This document shows positions 7,183-15,263 of a stretch of 27,938 bases of DNA, piece by piece. Positions within the stretch are counted from its first letter, which is position 1, and every line of letters begins with the position of its first letter. The notes beneath the pieces are model-generated. The model was not told the origin of the DNA. It ran no database searches and worked only from the letters and a program-made list of their open reading frames with translations. Both the position numbers and the translations under genes were made by a program. Source of the stretch: Bacillota bacterium (lineage in GTDB: Bacteria > Bacillota > Clostridia > Lachnospirales > Lachnospiraceae); assembly GCA_023398615.1 (NCBI GenBank), contig JAEWSD010000178.1, positions 1 through 27,938 of the forward strand, in the 5' to 3' direction.

Positions 7183-8226
7183 GTGAAATCTAATAAATAT
7201 ACGATATCAGATGTGGCAAAGATGCTGGGAGTATCCAGATCGACCGTATCAAAGGCTATAAATGATGCGCCGGGGGTCGGACCGGAAGCAAGGAAAAAAA
7301 TCCTGGACTTTGTAGAAGAGATCGGATACAGGCCGAATACTCTGGCAAGAGGGTTAAGCAAGGGCAGGATTAATATCGTGACGTTAATCCTGGGGGATGT
7401 AAGGAATCCATTCTATTCCGACCTGGCCTTTTATATCCAGAAAATACTGAACGAAAACGGATATATGGTCATGGTATTCAACAGTGAATACAAGGAGCAA
7501 AAGGAAATAGAATTCATTAAGATGACGGAGCAGTTTAATTTTGCCGGACTGATATTGATTACCGCCCAGTCAAATGACCTGAAGCTGGCACTTGAGAAGG
7601 TGGAAGTACCTGTGGTTTTGGTAAACCGCAGCTTTGAGGATTATCAGGGCGACGCGGTTTTCCTGGATAATTTTAAGGGCGGATATATCGCTACGATGCA
7701 TCTGATGGAATTGGGGCACAGGAGGATCGGATTTATCGGAGGGCAGATTAGCTCTTCCTCCATTGAGCACAGAATAAGCGGCTACCGCCAGGTATTGAAA
7801 AACTATCACCTTCCGATCCTGGAAGAGGATATCATGCTTGGGGAGTTGGGTTTTGATACAGGATTTGAGATTGCAAAAGGGGTCATTAAGGATATTAAAA
7901 ATAAGCCGAGCGCATTTGTCGTAGGAAACGATATGACTGCGCTGGGCTTTATGGAGTGCTGCAAGCAGTTTGGAATCAGTATTCCTCAGATGATTTCAAT
8001 CACCAGCTTTGATGATATTATGTTTTCTTCCATAAAGGATATTGAACTGACCACCGTAAGCCAGCATGTAAAGGAAATGAGTGAGAATACCGCAAGGCTG
8101 ATGCTGCGCAGATTGAAGAATCCGAATGCGGAATCGGAACGGATCGTGATCGATCCGACCCTGATCCTTAGAAGTACGACCGGAATCTATAACCAGAACC
8201 GGTTTAATACGGCGTCCGAACATTAA
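7183..8226 (+). CDS. LacI-family transcriptional regulator
   Basis: This is a 347-aa regulator of usual LacI length. The N-terminal helix-turn-helix and hinge helix are clear: YTISDVAKMLGVSRSTVSKA near 6-25, then EEIGYRPNTLARGLSKGR near 45-62. The rest is a periplasmic-binding-protein-like ligand domain (FDTGF, VGNDMTALGF, ISITSFDD segments). The GTG start has GAGGGAG upstream. It faces the thiolase operon tail-to-tail. An excellent LacI-type palindrome with a central CG at the promoter of that operon (13547-13574), and a related one at 15128, are the likely targets. LacI proteins usually sense sugars or sugar acids, so control of an acyl-CoA operon hints that the acyl substrate is sugar-derived. 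The ligand is not known. Confidence 0.9.
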   Translation: MKSNKYTISDVAKMLGVSRSTVSKAINDAPGVGPEARKKILDFVEEIGYRPNTLARGLSKGRINIVTLILGDVRNPFYSDLAFYIQKILNENGYMVMVFNSEYKEQKEIEFIKMTEQFNFAGLILITAQSNDLKLALEKVEVPVVLVNRSFEDYQGDAVFLDNFKGGYIATMHLMELGHRRIGFIGGQISSSSIEHRISGYRQVLKNYHLPILEEDIMLGELGFDTGFEIAKGVIKDIKNKPSAFVVGNDMTALGFMECCKQFGISIPQMISITSFDDIMFSSIKDIELTTVSQHVKEMSENTARLMLRRLKNPNAESERIVIDPTLILRSTTGIYNQNRFNTASEH

Positions 8227-8230
8227 AAGA

Positions 8231-8269
8231 CGTACCGCATCCTAACTGAAGAAGTTATTCCGCGGTACG
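8231..8269 (-). terminator. Terminator of the ligase-to-thiolase operon
   Basis: An 8-bp perfect stem, CGTACCGC (8231-8238) with GCGGTACG (8262-8269), encloses a second stem TAACT/AGTTA. On the minus strand the hairpin is followed by TCTTTTAAT, a fair U-tract. On the plus strand no U-tract follows, so it may terminate the LacI transcript only weakly. Confidence 0.6.
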
Positions 8270-8321
8270 CCAAATCTATATATAGGTAGTGGGAGGGTGG
8301 AAAATTAATAAACTGTTTGTA

Positions 8322-9503
8322 CTACTGAAGATTTTTGAAAACAGCGGAAATTCCTTGACCGCCGCCGATACACATGGTAACAAGGCCGGTTTTTGCGCCG
8401 GTGCGCTTCATTTCATATAACATCTTAACAGGGAGGATACATCCGGTAGCGCCGACAGGATGTCCCATTGCGATCGCTCCGCCGTTGACATTAACCTTTG
8501 CCGGGTCCAGTCCGAGGTCACGGATGACGGCAACACTTTGGGAAGCGAACGCTTCGTTTAACTCTATGATGTCTAAATCGTCAACGCTCATATTCAACTT
8601 CTTTAAAAGCTTCTTCGTTGCAAGAGCAGGAGCAAATCCCATCAATTCAGGTTCATTACCCGCAACGGCATATGCAACAAGCTCCATTAACGGCTTGCAG
8701 CCTAATTCCTTTGCTTTTTCCTCCGTCATGAGGACAAGCGCGGCCGCACCGTCGTTGATACCGGAAGCATTTGCGGCTGTTACCGTGCCGTCTTTCTTAA
8801 ATGCCGATTTTAATTTTGCAAGTCCTTCAACGGTAACCCCGCGGCGGAAATGTTCATCCTGGTCTATTACGAGGGTTTCTTTTCTTGTTACGATTTCTAC
8901 CGGGACAATTTCATCCTTAAACTTTCCCGCATCGTGGGCGGCAATCATTCTTCTCTGGCTTTCCGCAGCAAATTCATCCTGATCCTGTCTGGAAATATTG
9001 AATTTTTCCGCAACCGCTTCGGCAGTCATTCCGTTATGGTACGGTCCCAAGGGCCAGGTAAGAATATCAATAAGCCCGTCCTCAAGCTGCTGATGGCCCA
9101 TTCGCAGGCCTTCTCTGGCACCCTTTATATAGAAGGGCAGCTGGGACATGTTTTCCGTACCGCAGGCAACAACAACCTCCGCATTATCCGTCAGAATTTC
9201 CAAAGCGCCGCTGACGATTGCCTGAAGGCCGCTTCCGCATTGACGGTTGACACTGAATGCGGTGGTTTCCTTTGGCAGATCGGCTTTTAACATGGCAGCC
9301 CGGGCAATGAATCCGCTTTCGGCGATCTGCCCTACGTTACCGACAATTACTTCATCTACGGCTTCCGGTGAGATACCGGCACGCTTTACCGCTTCCTTTA
9401 TAACGATTCCGCCTAAATCAATCTGGTTAACGGAGCTTAAACCGCCCATGAATTTGCCGACCGCCGTTCTGGCACCGCTGACAATTACTATCTTCTTATC
9501 CAT
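8322..9503 (-). CDS. Acetyl-CoA acetyltransferase (thiolase)
   Basis: This 393-aa enzyme cleaves a 3-ketoacyl-CoA with CoA to acetyl-CoA and a shortened acyl-CoA, or runs in reverse. The catalytic residues fall at Cys89 (NRQCGSG), His348 (GHPVGATG) and Cys378 (CIGGGQG), the same numbers as in the classical Zoogloea biosynthetic thiolase. The start is the ATG of MDKKIVIV, placed just after GGAGG; an upstream in-frame ATG would add 11 residues and lacks that site. It is the last gene of the minus-strand operon, 48 bp after the dehydrogenase. In this context I infer thiolysis of the 3-keto product made by its neighbour. The acyl chain accepted cannot be read from the sequence. Confidence 0.92.
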   Translation of the reverse strand: MDKKIVIVSGARTAVGKFMGGLSSVNQIDLGGIVIKEAVKRAGISPEAVDEVIVGNVGQIAESGFIARAAMLKADLPKETTAFSVNRQCGSGLQAIVSGALEILTDNAEVVVACGTENMSQLPFYIKGAREGLRMGHQQLEDGLIDILTWPLGPYHNGMTAEAVAEKFNISRQDQDEFAAESQRRMIAAHDAGKFKDEIVPVEIVTRKETLVIDQDEHFRRGVTVEGLAKLKSAFKKDGTVTAANASGINDGAAALVLMTEEKAKELGCKPLMELVAYAVAGNEPELMGFAPALATKKLLKKLNMSVDDLDIIELNEAFASQSVAVIRDLGLDPAKVNVNGGAIAMGHPVGATGCILPVKMLYEMKRTGAKTGLVTMCIGGGQGISAVFKNLQ

Positions 9504-9551
9504 AATTACCTCCATTTCCGCGCATCCTGTGCGCATCCCAAATACTAAATC

Positions 9552-10289
9552 TTAAAGAATCATTCCGCCGCTGACTTCAATGACCTGGCCGTTGATATAG
9601 GCTGCCTCGTCGGATGAAAGGAAAGCTACCAGGTTTGCAACGTCCTCAGGGGAGCCCGCACGGCCGGCAGGTATCTTCTCAACCATGATATTCCATACCT
9701 TTTCGGGAACCCCGCGGGTCATATCCGTCTCGATGAATCCGGGGCAGATAGCATTACAGGTAACTCCCTTTCTTGCCAATTCACGGGTGGCGGTTTTGGT
9801 AAGACCGACAATACCTGCCTTGGAAGCAGCGTAGTTGGACTGGCCGATGTTACCCATCCAGCTCATGGAAGAGATATTAACAATTCTGCCGCTTTCCTGT
9901 TCTCTCATCCGTTTTGCGGCTTCACGGGCCATGTAAAAGGTTCCGGTCAGGTTCACCGCAATTACGGAATCCCACTGCTCGTCCGTCATTTTATGAAGCA
10001 TGGAATCCCTGTTGATACCGGCATTATTTACAACGATATCGACTTTACCGTAGGTCTCAACTGTCTTGTTAAATAAAGCATTTACCTCGTCAAGCTTGGC
10101 GATATTGCCGCAGAAAGCTGTTGCATCCCCGCCTGCATCCCTGATTTCTTTTACACATTCCTCGGCGTTATCGGTTGCAACATCACTGACGATTACCTTA
10201 GCGCCTTCTTTGGCAAGCTTTACTGCGATCCCTTTTCCCAGACCGCGGCCTGCTCCTGTTACGATTGCTACTTTACCTTCTAATCTCAT
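9552..10289 (-). CDS. SDR 3-hydroxyacyl-CoA / 3-oxoacyl reductase (FabG/PhaB-like)
   Basis: This is a 245-aa classical short-chain dehydrogenase. It has the Rossmann motif TGAGRGLG (11-18), NNAG (88-91) and a catalytic Ser140-Tyr153-Lys157 triad (YAASK). Asp36 at the end of strand 2 suggests NAD(H) rather than NADP(H), which suits oxidation in a catabolic direction. FabG-like names are common for this family, but the location between a CoA-transferase and a thiolase points to interconversion of a 3-hydroxyacyl-CoA and 3-ketoacyl-CoA. A strong AAGGAGG site sets the start. No enoyl-CoA hydratase or acyl-CoA dehydrogenase accompanies it, so the operon handles a substrate already hydroxylated at C3. 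Confidence 0.87.
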   Translation of the reverse strand: MRLEGKVAIVTGAGRGLGKGIAVKLAKEGAKVIVSDVATDNAEECVKEIRDAGGDATAFCGNIAKLDEVNALFNKTVETYGKVDIVVNNAGINRDSMLHKMTDEQWDSVIAVNLTGTFYMAREAAKRMREQESGRIVNISSMSWMGNIGQSNYAASKAGIVGLTKTATRELARKGVTCNAICPGFIETDMTRGVPEKVWNIMVEKIPAGRAGSPEDVANLVAFLSSDEAAYINGQVIEVSGGMIL

Positions 10290-10351
10290 AAAGATCCTCC
10301 TTTATAAAAAATATTTATAGTTTGTGTAGTGTTTACACGAAAACAACAAGG

Positions 10352-11926
10352 TTAGTTTATTTTGCCCTTTAAGCCGAATACGCCTTCTTTAAATAAGTCG
10401 GCATCCATCGTCTTTAAATCTTTGCTGATAATCGGCCGGAAGCCCATCTGTGCAAGGACGTCCTTTTCAAGGTCGATGCCGGGCGCTATTTCCGTAAGCA
10501 TTACTCCTTCGGGAACCAGCTTAAGCACGGCACGTTCGGTAACAATGACAACCTCCTGGCCCTTTGCCCTGGATAATTCTCCGTTAAAGGATATCTGCGT
10601 TACCTTGGATACCATTTTTTGTATTTTGCCTTCCTGCAGGATTATTAATTTGCCGTCTTCAAAGGCATACTTTGCCCCGCTTGCGGTAAAGGTACCGCAG
10701 TAAACGACCTTCTTGGCATTCTGTGTGATATCGATAAATCCGCCTGCACCGGTGCATCTGGGGCCCATTTTGGTTGCGTTTACATTGCCTTCCCCGTCAA
10801 GCTCGCCTAATCCCATGAAGGTAATGTCTACACCGGCTCCGTTATAGTAATCCATCTGTTCGTGATGGGTGATCATGGCTAAGAGGTTCTGTCCGATGCC
10901 AAAGTCAATTCCGCCCGCCTGTACACCGCCGTAGATACCGGATTCGACAGTGATCATGATATCATCGGAGATCTTTTCTTCATTGCATATTTTCCCGATC
11001 ACATCATTCGGAATACCGGTTCCCAGGTTTATTACGGCTCCGTTGTTGATTTCCATGCAGGCGCGTCTGCCGATAAATTTGCGCTCACTGAAGGGGAGCG
11101 GTTCAATGGCATTCTGGGGAACCCTCAGCTGGCCGCAATAGGAGGGGTCAAAATACCAGGAAGAGGTCTGACGGTGGTCTTCAAGCGGATTGTCGCATAC
11201 CACGATGGCATCGATAAAAACACCGGGTACGGTAATGCTTTTGGGATTAAGGGTGCCGGTCTGCGCTACGTGTTTCACCTGTGCGATTACTTTACCGCCA
11301 TACCTTTTTGCGGCCAGAACCGCAGGTAATACTTCCAGCTTCATGGCTTCCTCGTCGGTGGTGAGATTACCCATTTCGTCGCAGGCCGTTCCGCGGATGA
11401 CACAGACATCGATGGGAATTTCATTGTAGAACATGTATTCCTCGCCTTTATATTCCAAGATATCTACAATGTCGCCAAGGGCTTTTGTACGTTCATTCAT
11501 CTTTCCGCCTTCAATCCTTGGATCTACGAAGGTACCGAGTCCTACCTTTGACATCTTTCCAGGCAAACCGCAGGCCATGCTGCGGTATAACTGGGCAATT
11601 TGCCCCTGCGGCAGGCAATAGGCCTCCACCTGATTATTTGCGATCATTTCCATCCATCTCGGCTGCAATCCCCAATGGGAGCCGATAATTCTTGTAACCA
11701 GACCCTCATGGGCAAAATGCTGAATGCCGTCCTTGCGGTCACTTTGTCCGCAGGAATGCAGCAGGGTCAGATTGGCGGGATGACCGGTTTCCAGGAAGCT
11801 TTTCTCGATTTCTTTTAAGATCGATTCGCTGGCACTGATTAATGTCATTCCGATAGTACATATGGTATTCCCATCGCTGACGATAGAAGCGGCTTCCTTT
11901 GCGCTGATAAAATTTGCTTTAAGCAT
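10352..11926 (-). CDS. Family I acyl-CoA:carboxylate CoA-transferase
   Basis: This 524-aa protein fuses the two halves of a family I CoA-transferase, like propionate or acetate CoA-transferases of the YdiF/Pct type. The expected catalytic glutamate is Glu328 in TVESGIYGG, followed by the family's GGxxAGGxDFG segment. It moves CoA from an acyl-CoA to a free acid without using ATP. Its start codon has AGGAGG upstream and lies inside the end of the ligase gene, an 8-bp overlap. The stretch up to the next gene (10290-10351) holds only that gene's ribosome site and a short GTGT/ACAC inverted repeat. Donor and acceptor are unknown. In the model proposed here it would recycle CoA from a product acyl-CoA onto the incoming acid. 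Confidence 0.88.
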   Translation of the reverse strand: MLKANFISAKEAASIVSDGNTICTIGMTLISASESILKEIEKSFLETGHPANLTLLHSCGQSDRKDGIQHFAHEGLVTRIIGSHWGLQPRWMEMIANNQVEAYCLPQGQIAQLYRSMACGLPGKMSKVGLGTFVDPRIEGGKMNERTKALGDIVDILEYKGEEYMFYNEIPIDVCVIRGTACDEMGNLTTDEEAMKLEVLPAVLAAKRYGGKVIAQVKHVAQTGTLNPKSITVPGVFIDAIVVCDNPLEDHRQTSSWYFDPSYCGQLRVPQNAIEPLPFSERKFIGRRACMEINNGAVINLGTGIPNDVIGKICNEEKISDDIMITVESGIYGGVQAGGIDFGIGQNLLAMITHHEQMDYYNGAGVDITFMGLGELDGEGNVNATKMGPRCTGAGGFIDITQNAKKVVYCGTFTASGAKYAFEDGKLIILQEGKIQKMVSKVTQISFNGELSRAKGQEVVIVTERAVLKLVPEGVMLTEIAPGIDLEKDVLAQMGFRPIISKDLKTMDADLFKEGVFGLKGKIN

Positions 11927-13532
11927 AAAGATCCTCCTGTCGGGTTAATAATTTTCTGATAACTTTTTTATCTACTTTATCATTCGGTGTTTTTGGAATG
12001 GTATCTGCGATTATAATTTTCTGAGGAATCTGAAATTTTGCCAATCTATCCTTTAAAATCTCTTTTACCTCCTCAGGGGTAATCGATGCTCCAGTAGAAA
12101 CTCTGATAACGGCTTCGGGAACTTCTCCGTAGACCGCATCCGGAATACCTACAACGGCAGCTTCCATAATATCCGGTATTTTACAGAGCTCGTTTTCAAT
12201 GTCAATGCTCCAGATCTTTTCGCCGCCGCGGTTGATCATATCTTTTTTGCGGTCGACGATATACAGGTAGTGCTCGGAGTTCAGGTAACCGAGATCACCG
12301 GTTCTTAACCAGTCGTCCTCGCCGGCATCCGCATCCGTATTGTAATACCGGTTAATGATATTGCATCCCCGAAGCAGTATTTCACCGATGTTGTTGTCTG
12401 CCAGTTCCTCGCCGTGTTCGCCGACGATCTTGATTTCAACGCCGGGGATCGGAAAGCCGGAGGAACCGATAAAAGGACTCGTACAGGCATCGCCCGGAAA
12501 TATGGTAGCCGGTGAGGTTGTTTCGGTTAAACCGTAAACGGTACGGAACGACAGGTTTGGCAGCCATTTGTGAAGCTGTCTTAATTTCTCCGGCGGCATA
12601 TTGCTGCTTCCGCAGGCAAAGCTTCTTAAACTGGGAAGCTCGGGATGGGCCGTATGTAGCTCCAATAACTTGATAAAAACGGTGGGTGAAGCATGTAAAA
12701 ACGTTATATTATGGTTTTTCACACAGTCCAGTACCTTATCCGCTTCAAATTTCCTGTGCAGATACAAACAGCCGCCGCTATAAAGGAATAGTCCCAAAAG
12801 GGCAACAAGTCCTGTTATATGATAGATGGGAGTTGCTATGACGGACTTGTCTTCACTTGTTATGTTTAAAATTCTTTGATAAGAAAGAATAGCATGCATC
12901 ATATTAAAATTACGGATCTCAACACATTTACTCTGGGAGGTAGTTCCCGAAGTAAACAAAATAAGGGCAGGGTCCTCTAAATTGCCTGTACTGGTACAGG
13001 TATCGAGCATATTCATATCCAGATGAGAGAATCCGTATTTCACGGTTGAATCCACGGATGTTACTATTTTGACAGTATTTTTAAAATTTCTGAAATAGTC
13101 AGAAAAGGACTTATCACATATGATACAACAGACCTCAGCTTTTTCAGCCAGGGGTACGACCTCATCTTCCTTGAATTTACTGGGAAGTGCAACGGTAACC
13201 GCACCGATCTTTGATAATGCCAAAAAAGAAACACAATATTCGATTGAGTTATACATCATTAATCCGACATGATCACCTTTTGATATTTTAATCTGATGAT
13301 TCAGATAGGAAGAAAACTCATCGACCAGTTTCAGAAGGTCAAAATAAGAATAGTACATGTTCTCGTTATCGATAATGGCGGTTTTATGCGGAAATTTTTG
13401 TACCGTCTTCACTAATACATGGTATAAACTGCCTGGTAATGCATCGTAAGTATAGTAGTACTTATTATTAAATATATGATGTGACATGGTGTCTTCTATG
13501 TGATTATCCCATAACCCGTTTCCAGAAACCAT
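11919..13532 (-). CDS. AMP-forming acyl-CoA ligase
   Basis: This 537-aa adenylating enzyme activates a carboxylic acid to its acyl-CoA through an acyl-adenylate. Its motifs are in order: FTSGTTSQSK (193-202, ATP loop), YGLTET (333-338), TGD (411-413), DRKKDMINRGGEKI (427-440) and the catalytic Lys519 in TPNDKVDKK. The start has AAAGGAG seven bases upstream; an internal ATG at codon 16 is less well placed. It is the first gene of the minus-strand operon. The substrate cannot be read from motifs. Having both an ATP-dependent ligase and a CoA-transferase in one operon suggests one primes the pathway while the other runs it at steady state. Confidence 0.88.
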   Translation of the reverse strand: MVSGNGLWDNHIEDTMSHHIFNNKYYYTYDALPGSLYHVLVKTVQKFPHKTAIIDNENMYYSYFDLLKLVDEFSSYLNHQIKISKGDHVGLMMYNSIEYCVSFLALSKIGAVTVALPSKFKEDEVVPLAEKAEVCCIICDKSFSDYFRNFKNTVKIVTSVDSTVKYGFSHLDMNMLDTCTSTGNLEDPALILFTSGTTSQSKCVEIRNFNMMHAILSYQRILNITSEDKSVIATPIYHITGLVALLGLFLYSGGCLYLHRKFEADKVLDCVKNHNITFLHASPTVFIKLLELHTAHPELPSLRSFACGSSNMPPEKLRQLHKWLPNLSFRTVYGLTETTSPATIFPGDACTSPFIGSSGFPIPGVEIKIVGEHGEELADNNIGEILLRGCNIINRYYNTDADAGEDDWLRTGDLGYLNSEHYLYIVDRKKDMINRGGEKIWSIDIENELCKIPDIMEAAVVGIPDAVYGEVPEAVIRVSTGASITPEEVKEILKDRLAKFQIPQKIIIADTIPKTPNDKVDKKVIRKLLTRQEDLYA

Positions 13533-13546
13533 AATAATCTCCTTTC

Positions 13547-13574
13547 ATAAACGCGAAACCGGTTTCTTGTTTAT
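13547..13574. promoter_or_regulatory. LacI-type operator of the acyl-CoA operon
   Basis: The core GAAACCGGTTTC (13555-13566) is a perfect 12-bp palindrome with the central CG typical of LacI-family operators. Two bases outside it, ATAAAC (13547-13552) and GTTTAT (13569-13574) again match as inverted arms. The 28-bp site thus has only two mismatched pairs. It covers the first transcribed bases of the minus-strand promoter, a position suited to repression. Confidence 0.7.
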
Positions 13575-13580
13575 AAGCAT

Positions 13581-13609
13581 ATAATAAGATAAAATGCTTG
13601 AAACGTCAA
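13581..13609 (-). promoter_or_regulatory. Promoter of the ligase-to-thiolase operon
   Basis: On the minus strand TTGACG (13604-13609) is followed after exactly 17 bp by TATTAT (13581-13586). Transcription would start near 13574, about 40 bases before the ligase start codon and at the edge of the operator palindrome. Confidence 0.68.
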
Positions 13610-13614
13610 TAGGA

Positions 13615-13700
13615 AATTGCAATTAAAAATAAAAAAATTTATGAAACATACAAAAATGATAAAAAAAATAAAAAAAATTAAAAATAATTGTTTAAAATAT
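13615..13700. other. A-tract-rich divergent intergenic core
   Basis: This stretch is nearly all A and T on the + strand, with several runs of six to eight A. It lies between two divergent promoters, so it may act as bent DNA or as UP-element-like sequence for either. It holds no ORF of note. Confidence 0.5.
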
Positions 13701-13710
13701 GTGAGGAGTA

Positions 13711-13719
13711 TGGTATAAT
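13711..13719 (+). promoter_or_regulatory. Extended -10 promoter of the CdaR gene
   Basis: TGGTATAAT is a perfect extended -10. A weak TTTAAA lies 17 bp upstream of the hexamer. The box overlaps the left arm of a 9-bp inverted repeat, AATCAGTTT (13717-13725) / AAACTGATT (13748-13756), a plausible operator for autoregulation. Confidence 0.6.
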
Positions 13720-13872
13720 CAGTTTACGTTGATTCAAATGTGAACAAAAACTGATTTCTTGCATATTGATCGATGACAAAACAAATCGTATGAAACGTTT
13801 TCCTCATCCTTGTTTAAAATCAACGAAATGCATTTCCTTGATTTGGAAGTATTCTTTTATGGAGGTATTATT

Positions 13873-15057
13873 ATGGTGCTTTCTAAAGTTAAAATGCAAA
13901 AAATTGTGGAAGAACTGCGCGGGTCCATTGATAAGGATATCAATATTATGGATAAGACCGGTGAAATCATTGCTAGTACGGATCCGACCAGGCCGGGAAT
14001 ACTACATCAGGGTGCGTTAAAGATTATTAATCAGAAGATGAATGAGTTGCTGATTGGGGATGAAACTAATTTTAAAGGGGCAAGGCGCGGAATTAACCTT
14101 CCCATCTTTATTAACGACGAGATAGTAGGCGTGGTTGGGATAACGGGAGAGCAAAAAGAAGTAGAGCCCTTTGGGAAAATCATCAAAAAGATGACGGAAA
14201 TCATGATTACGGAGGAATACTTAAAGGACCAAAACCAGCTGGTTGAGAATACGAAGAATAATTTTGTATATACCTGGCTCTTTGAAACGAAGCAGGATGA
14301 TGAGAAGGAAAAAGAAAATTTCGTATTAAGCGGACACCTCCTGGAGATCGACGTCTTATTGACCCGTGCCGTCGTGGTGCTGCAGGTATACGACCTAAAG
14401 GAGAACGACAAAACAGATGTGGAAAAGCAGATCCTGAATAACCGCGTTATCAGGCATATCAGAAAGCTGATAGAAGATGACAGTCAGAATATTGTAGTAC
14501 AGATCGGTGCCAGAATCATTATTCTTTTGCATATTGATTCCGTATCGGCTGCGTTGGAGAAAATGAATTTAATAAAGGAACACATTGAAGACTACTTTCG
14601 TGTTAAAATAGCAGGCGGTATCGGCTCCACCGGTACGAGACCGGTGGAGATCAGAAGATCCTACCGGGAGGCGGAGATGTCCTGCGACATGATGATTCAT
14701 ATAAAGAATATGGAAATCAGGGCGTACGGTGATATGGATCTGGAATTGCTGATTCAGTCTATGCCAAACCAGAACCAGGTTTCTTATTTTAAAAAACTAT
14801 TTAATAAATGTCCCGGAAAGGACCTGGAAAGCTATTTACTGTTACTCAGGGTGCTTTTTGAGAATAACGGTTCCATTAATAAGACCGCAGAGCAGCTCTA
14901 CCTGCATAAGAATACGGTTCAGTACCGCCTTTTGAAGCTGAAAGAACTGACGGGTTATGATCCGCGGGTTATGAAGGAAATGGTACCGCTGTATATAGCG
15001 TTATTAATATATGAAGAGAATAAGGAAAATTTCAGGTATGACAGTTATTCTGCCTGA
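13873..15057 (+). CDS. cdaR: CdaR-type sugar-diacid regulator
   Basis: This is a 394-aa transcription activator of the CdaR/PucR class. The N-terminal ~135 residues form the putative sugar-diacid-binding domain (IVEELRGSIDKDINIMDKTGEIIAS, then GARRGINLPIF and GVVGITG). A middle GGDEF-like region follows. The C-terminal helix-turn-helix is NNGSINKTAEQLYLHKNTVQYRL. The start is the ATG after GGAGG at 13861-13865; an upstream in-frame ATG would add 21 residues without a ribosome site. In E. coli CdaR controls glucarate, galactarate and glycerate genes, and here the next gene is glycerate kinase. It probably activates the downstream operon in response to an acid metabolite. That target is inferred from position. 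Confidence 0.85.
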   Translation: MVLSKVKMQKIVEELRGSIDKDINIMDKTGEIIASTDPTRPGILHQGALKIINQKMNELLIGDETNFKGARRGINLPIFINDEIVGVVGITGEQKEVEPFGKIIKKMTEIMITEEYLKDQNQLVENTKNNFVYTWLFETKQDDEKEKENFVLSGHLLEIDVLLTRAVVVLQVYDLKENDKTDVEKQILNNRVIRHIRKLIEDDSQNIVVQIGARIIILLHIDSVSAALEKMNLIKEHIEDYFRVKIAGGIGSTGTRPVEIRRSYREAEMSCDMMIHIKNMEIRAYGDMDLELLIQSMPNQNQVSYFKKLFNKCPGKDLESYLLLLRVLFENNGSINKTAEQLYLHKNTVQYRLLKLKELTGYDPRVMKEMVPLYIALLIYEENKENFRYDSYSA

Positions 15058-15127
15058 GAATATTAAGGAATTGTAAATTATCGTACTAAAAATTATATAG
15101 ATAAAACGAATTTACACCGGTTTTGTT

Positions 15128-15141
15128 TGTTACCGGTAACA
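15128..15141. promoter_or_regulatory. Palindromic operator at the glycerate kinase promoter
   Basis: TGTTACCGGTAACA is a perfect 14-bp palindrome with a central CG, closely resembling operators of the gluconate regulator GntR, a LacI-family protein. It abuts the -35 box at 15142. It shares the ACCGGT core, with G and C at the same distance each side, with the operator at 13547-13574. Another ACCGGT lies at 15116-15121. Confidence 0.6.
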
Positions 15142-15170
15142 TTGTAAAGAGGAGGCATCCTCAATATAAT
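15142..15170 (+). promoter_or_regulatory. Promoter of the glycerate kinase-Liv operon
   Basis: TTGTAA (15142-15147) and TATAAT (15165-15170) are spaced by 17 bp. Transcription would start near 15177, giving a leader of about 87 bases before the TTG start codon. A GAGGA/TCCTC mini-hairpin lies in the spacer. Confidence 0.62.
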
Positions 15171-15263
15171 ACATGTATGGATTTGTAAGTTATGCATAAT
15201 GTAACTCCAGAATTAATTGACTATTTATACTTAATGCCTAAAAGAATCAAGGAGGATAAACAG

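Noticed and set aside
8374..8982. 202-codon plus-strand ORF opposite the thiolase
   Set aside because: It is antisense to a thiolase with all catalytic residues in place and has no recognisable motif or ribosome site; it is a shadow frame.
13790..13807. Possible CcpA cre site or third LacI operator in the CdaR leader
   Set aside because: Only AAACGTTT is symmetric, the CG is shifted by one base from the cre consensus, and the palindrome is 8 bp against 12-14 bp in the accepted operators.
13810..13872. Upstream in-frame start for the CdaR protein
   Set aside because: The added 21 residues are not typical of the family, and the excellent GGAGG site serves the ATG at 13873.
13766..14020. 84-codon ORF overlapping the CdaR gene start
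   Set aside because: It overlaps the conserved N-terminal domain of CdaR in another frame and shows no domain features.
15192..15263. ATG-started extension of glycerate kinase
   Set aside because: It would read through the AAGGAGG that precedes the TTG codon, and the added residues do not resemble the family N-terminus.
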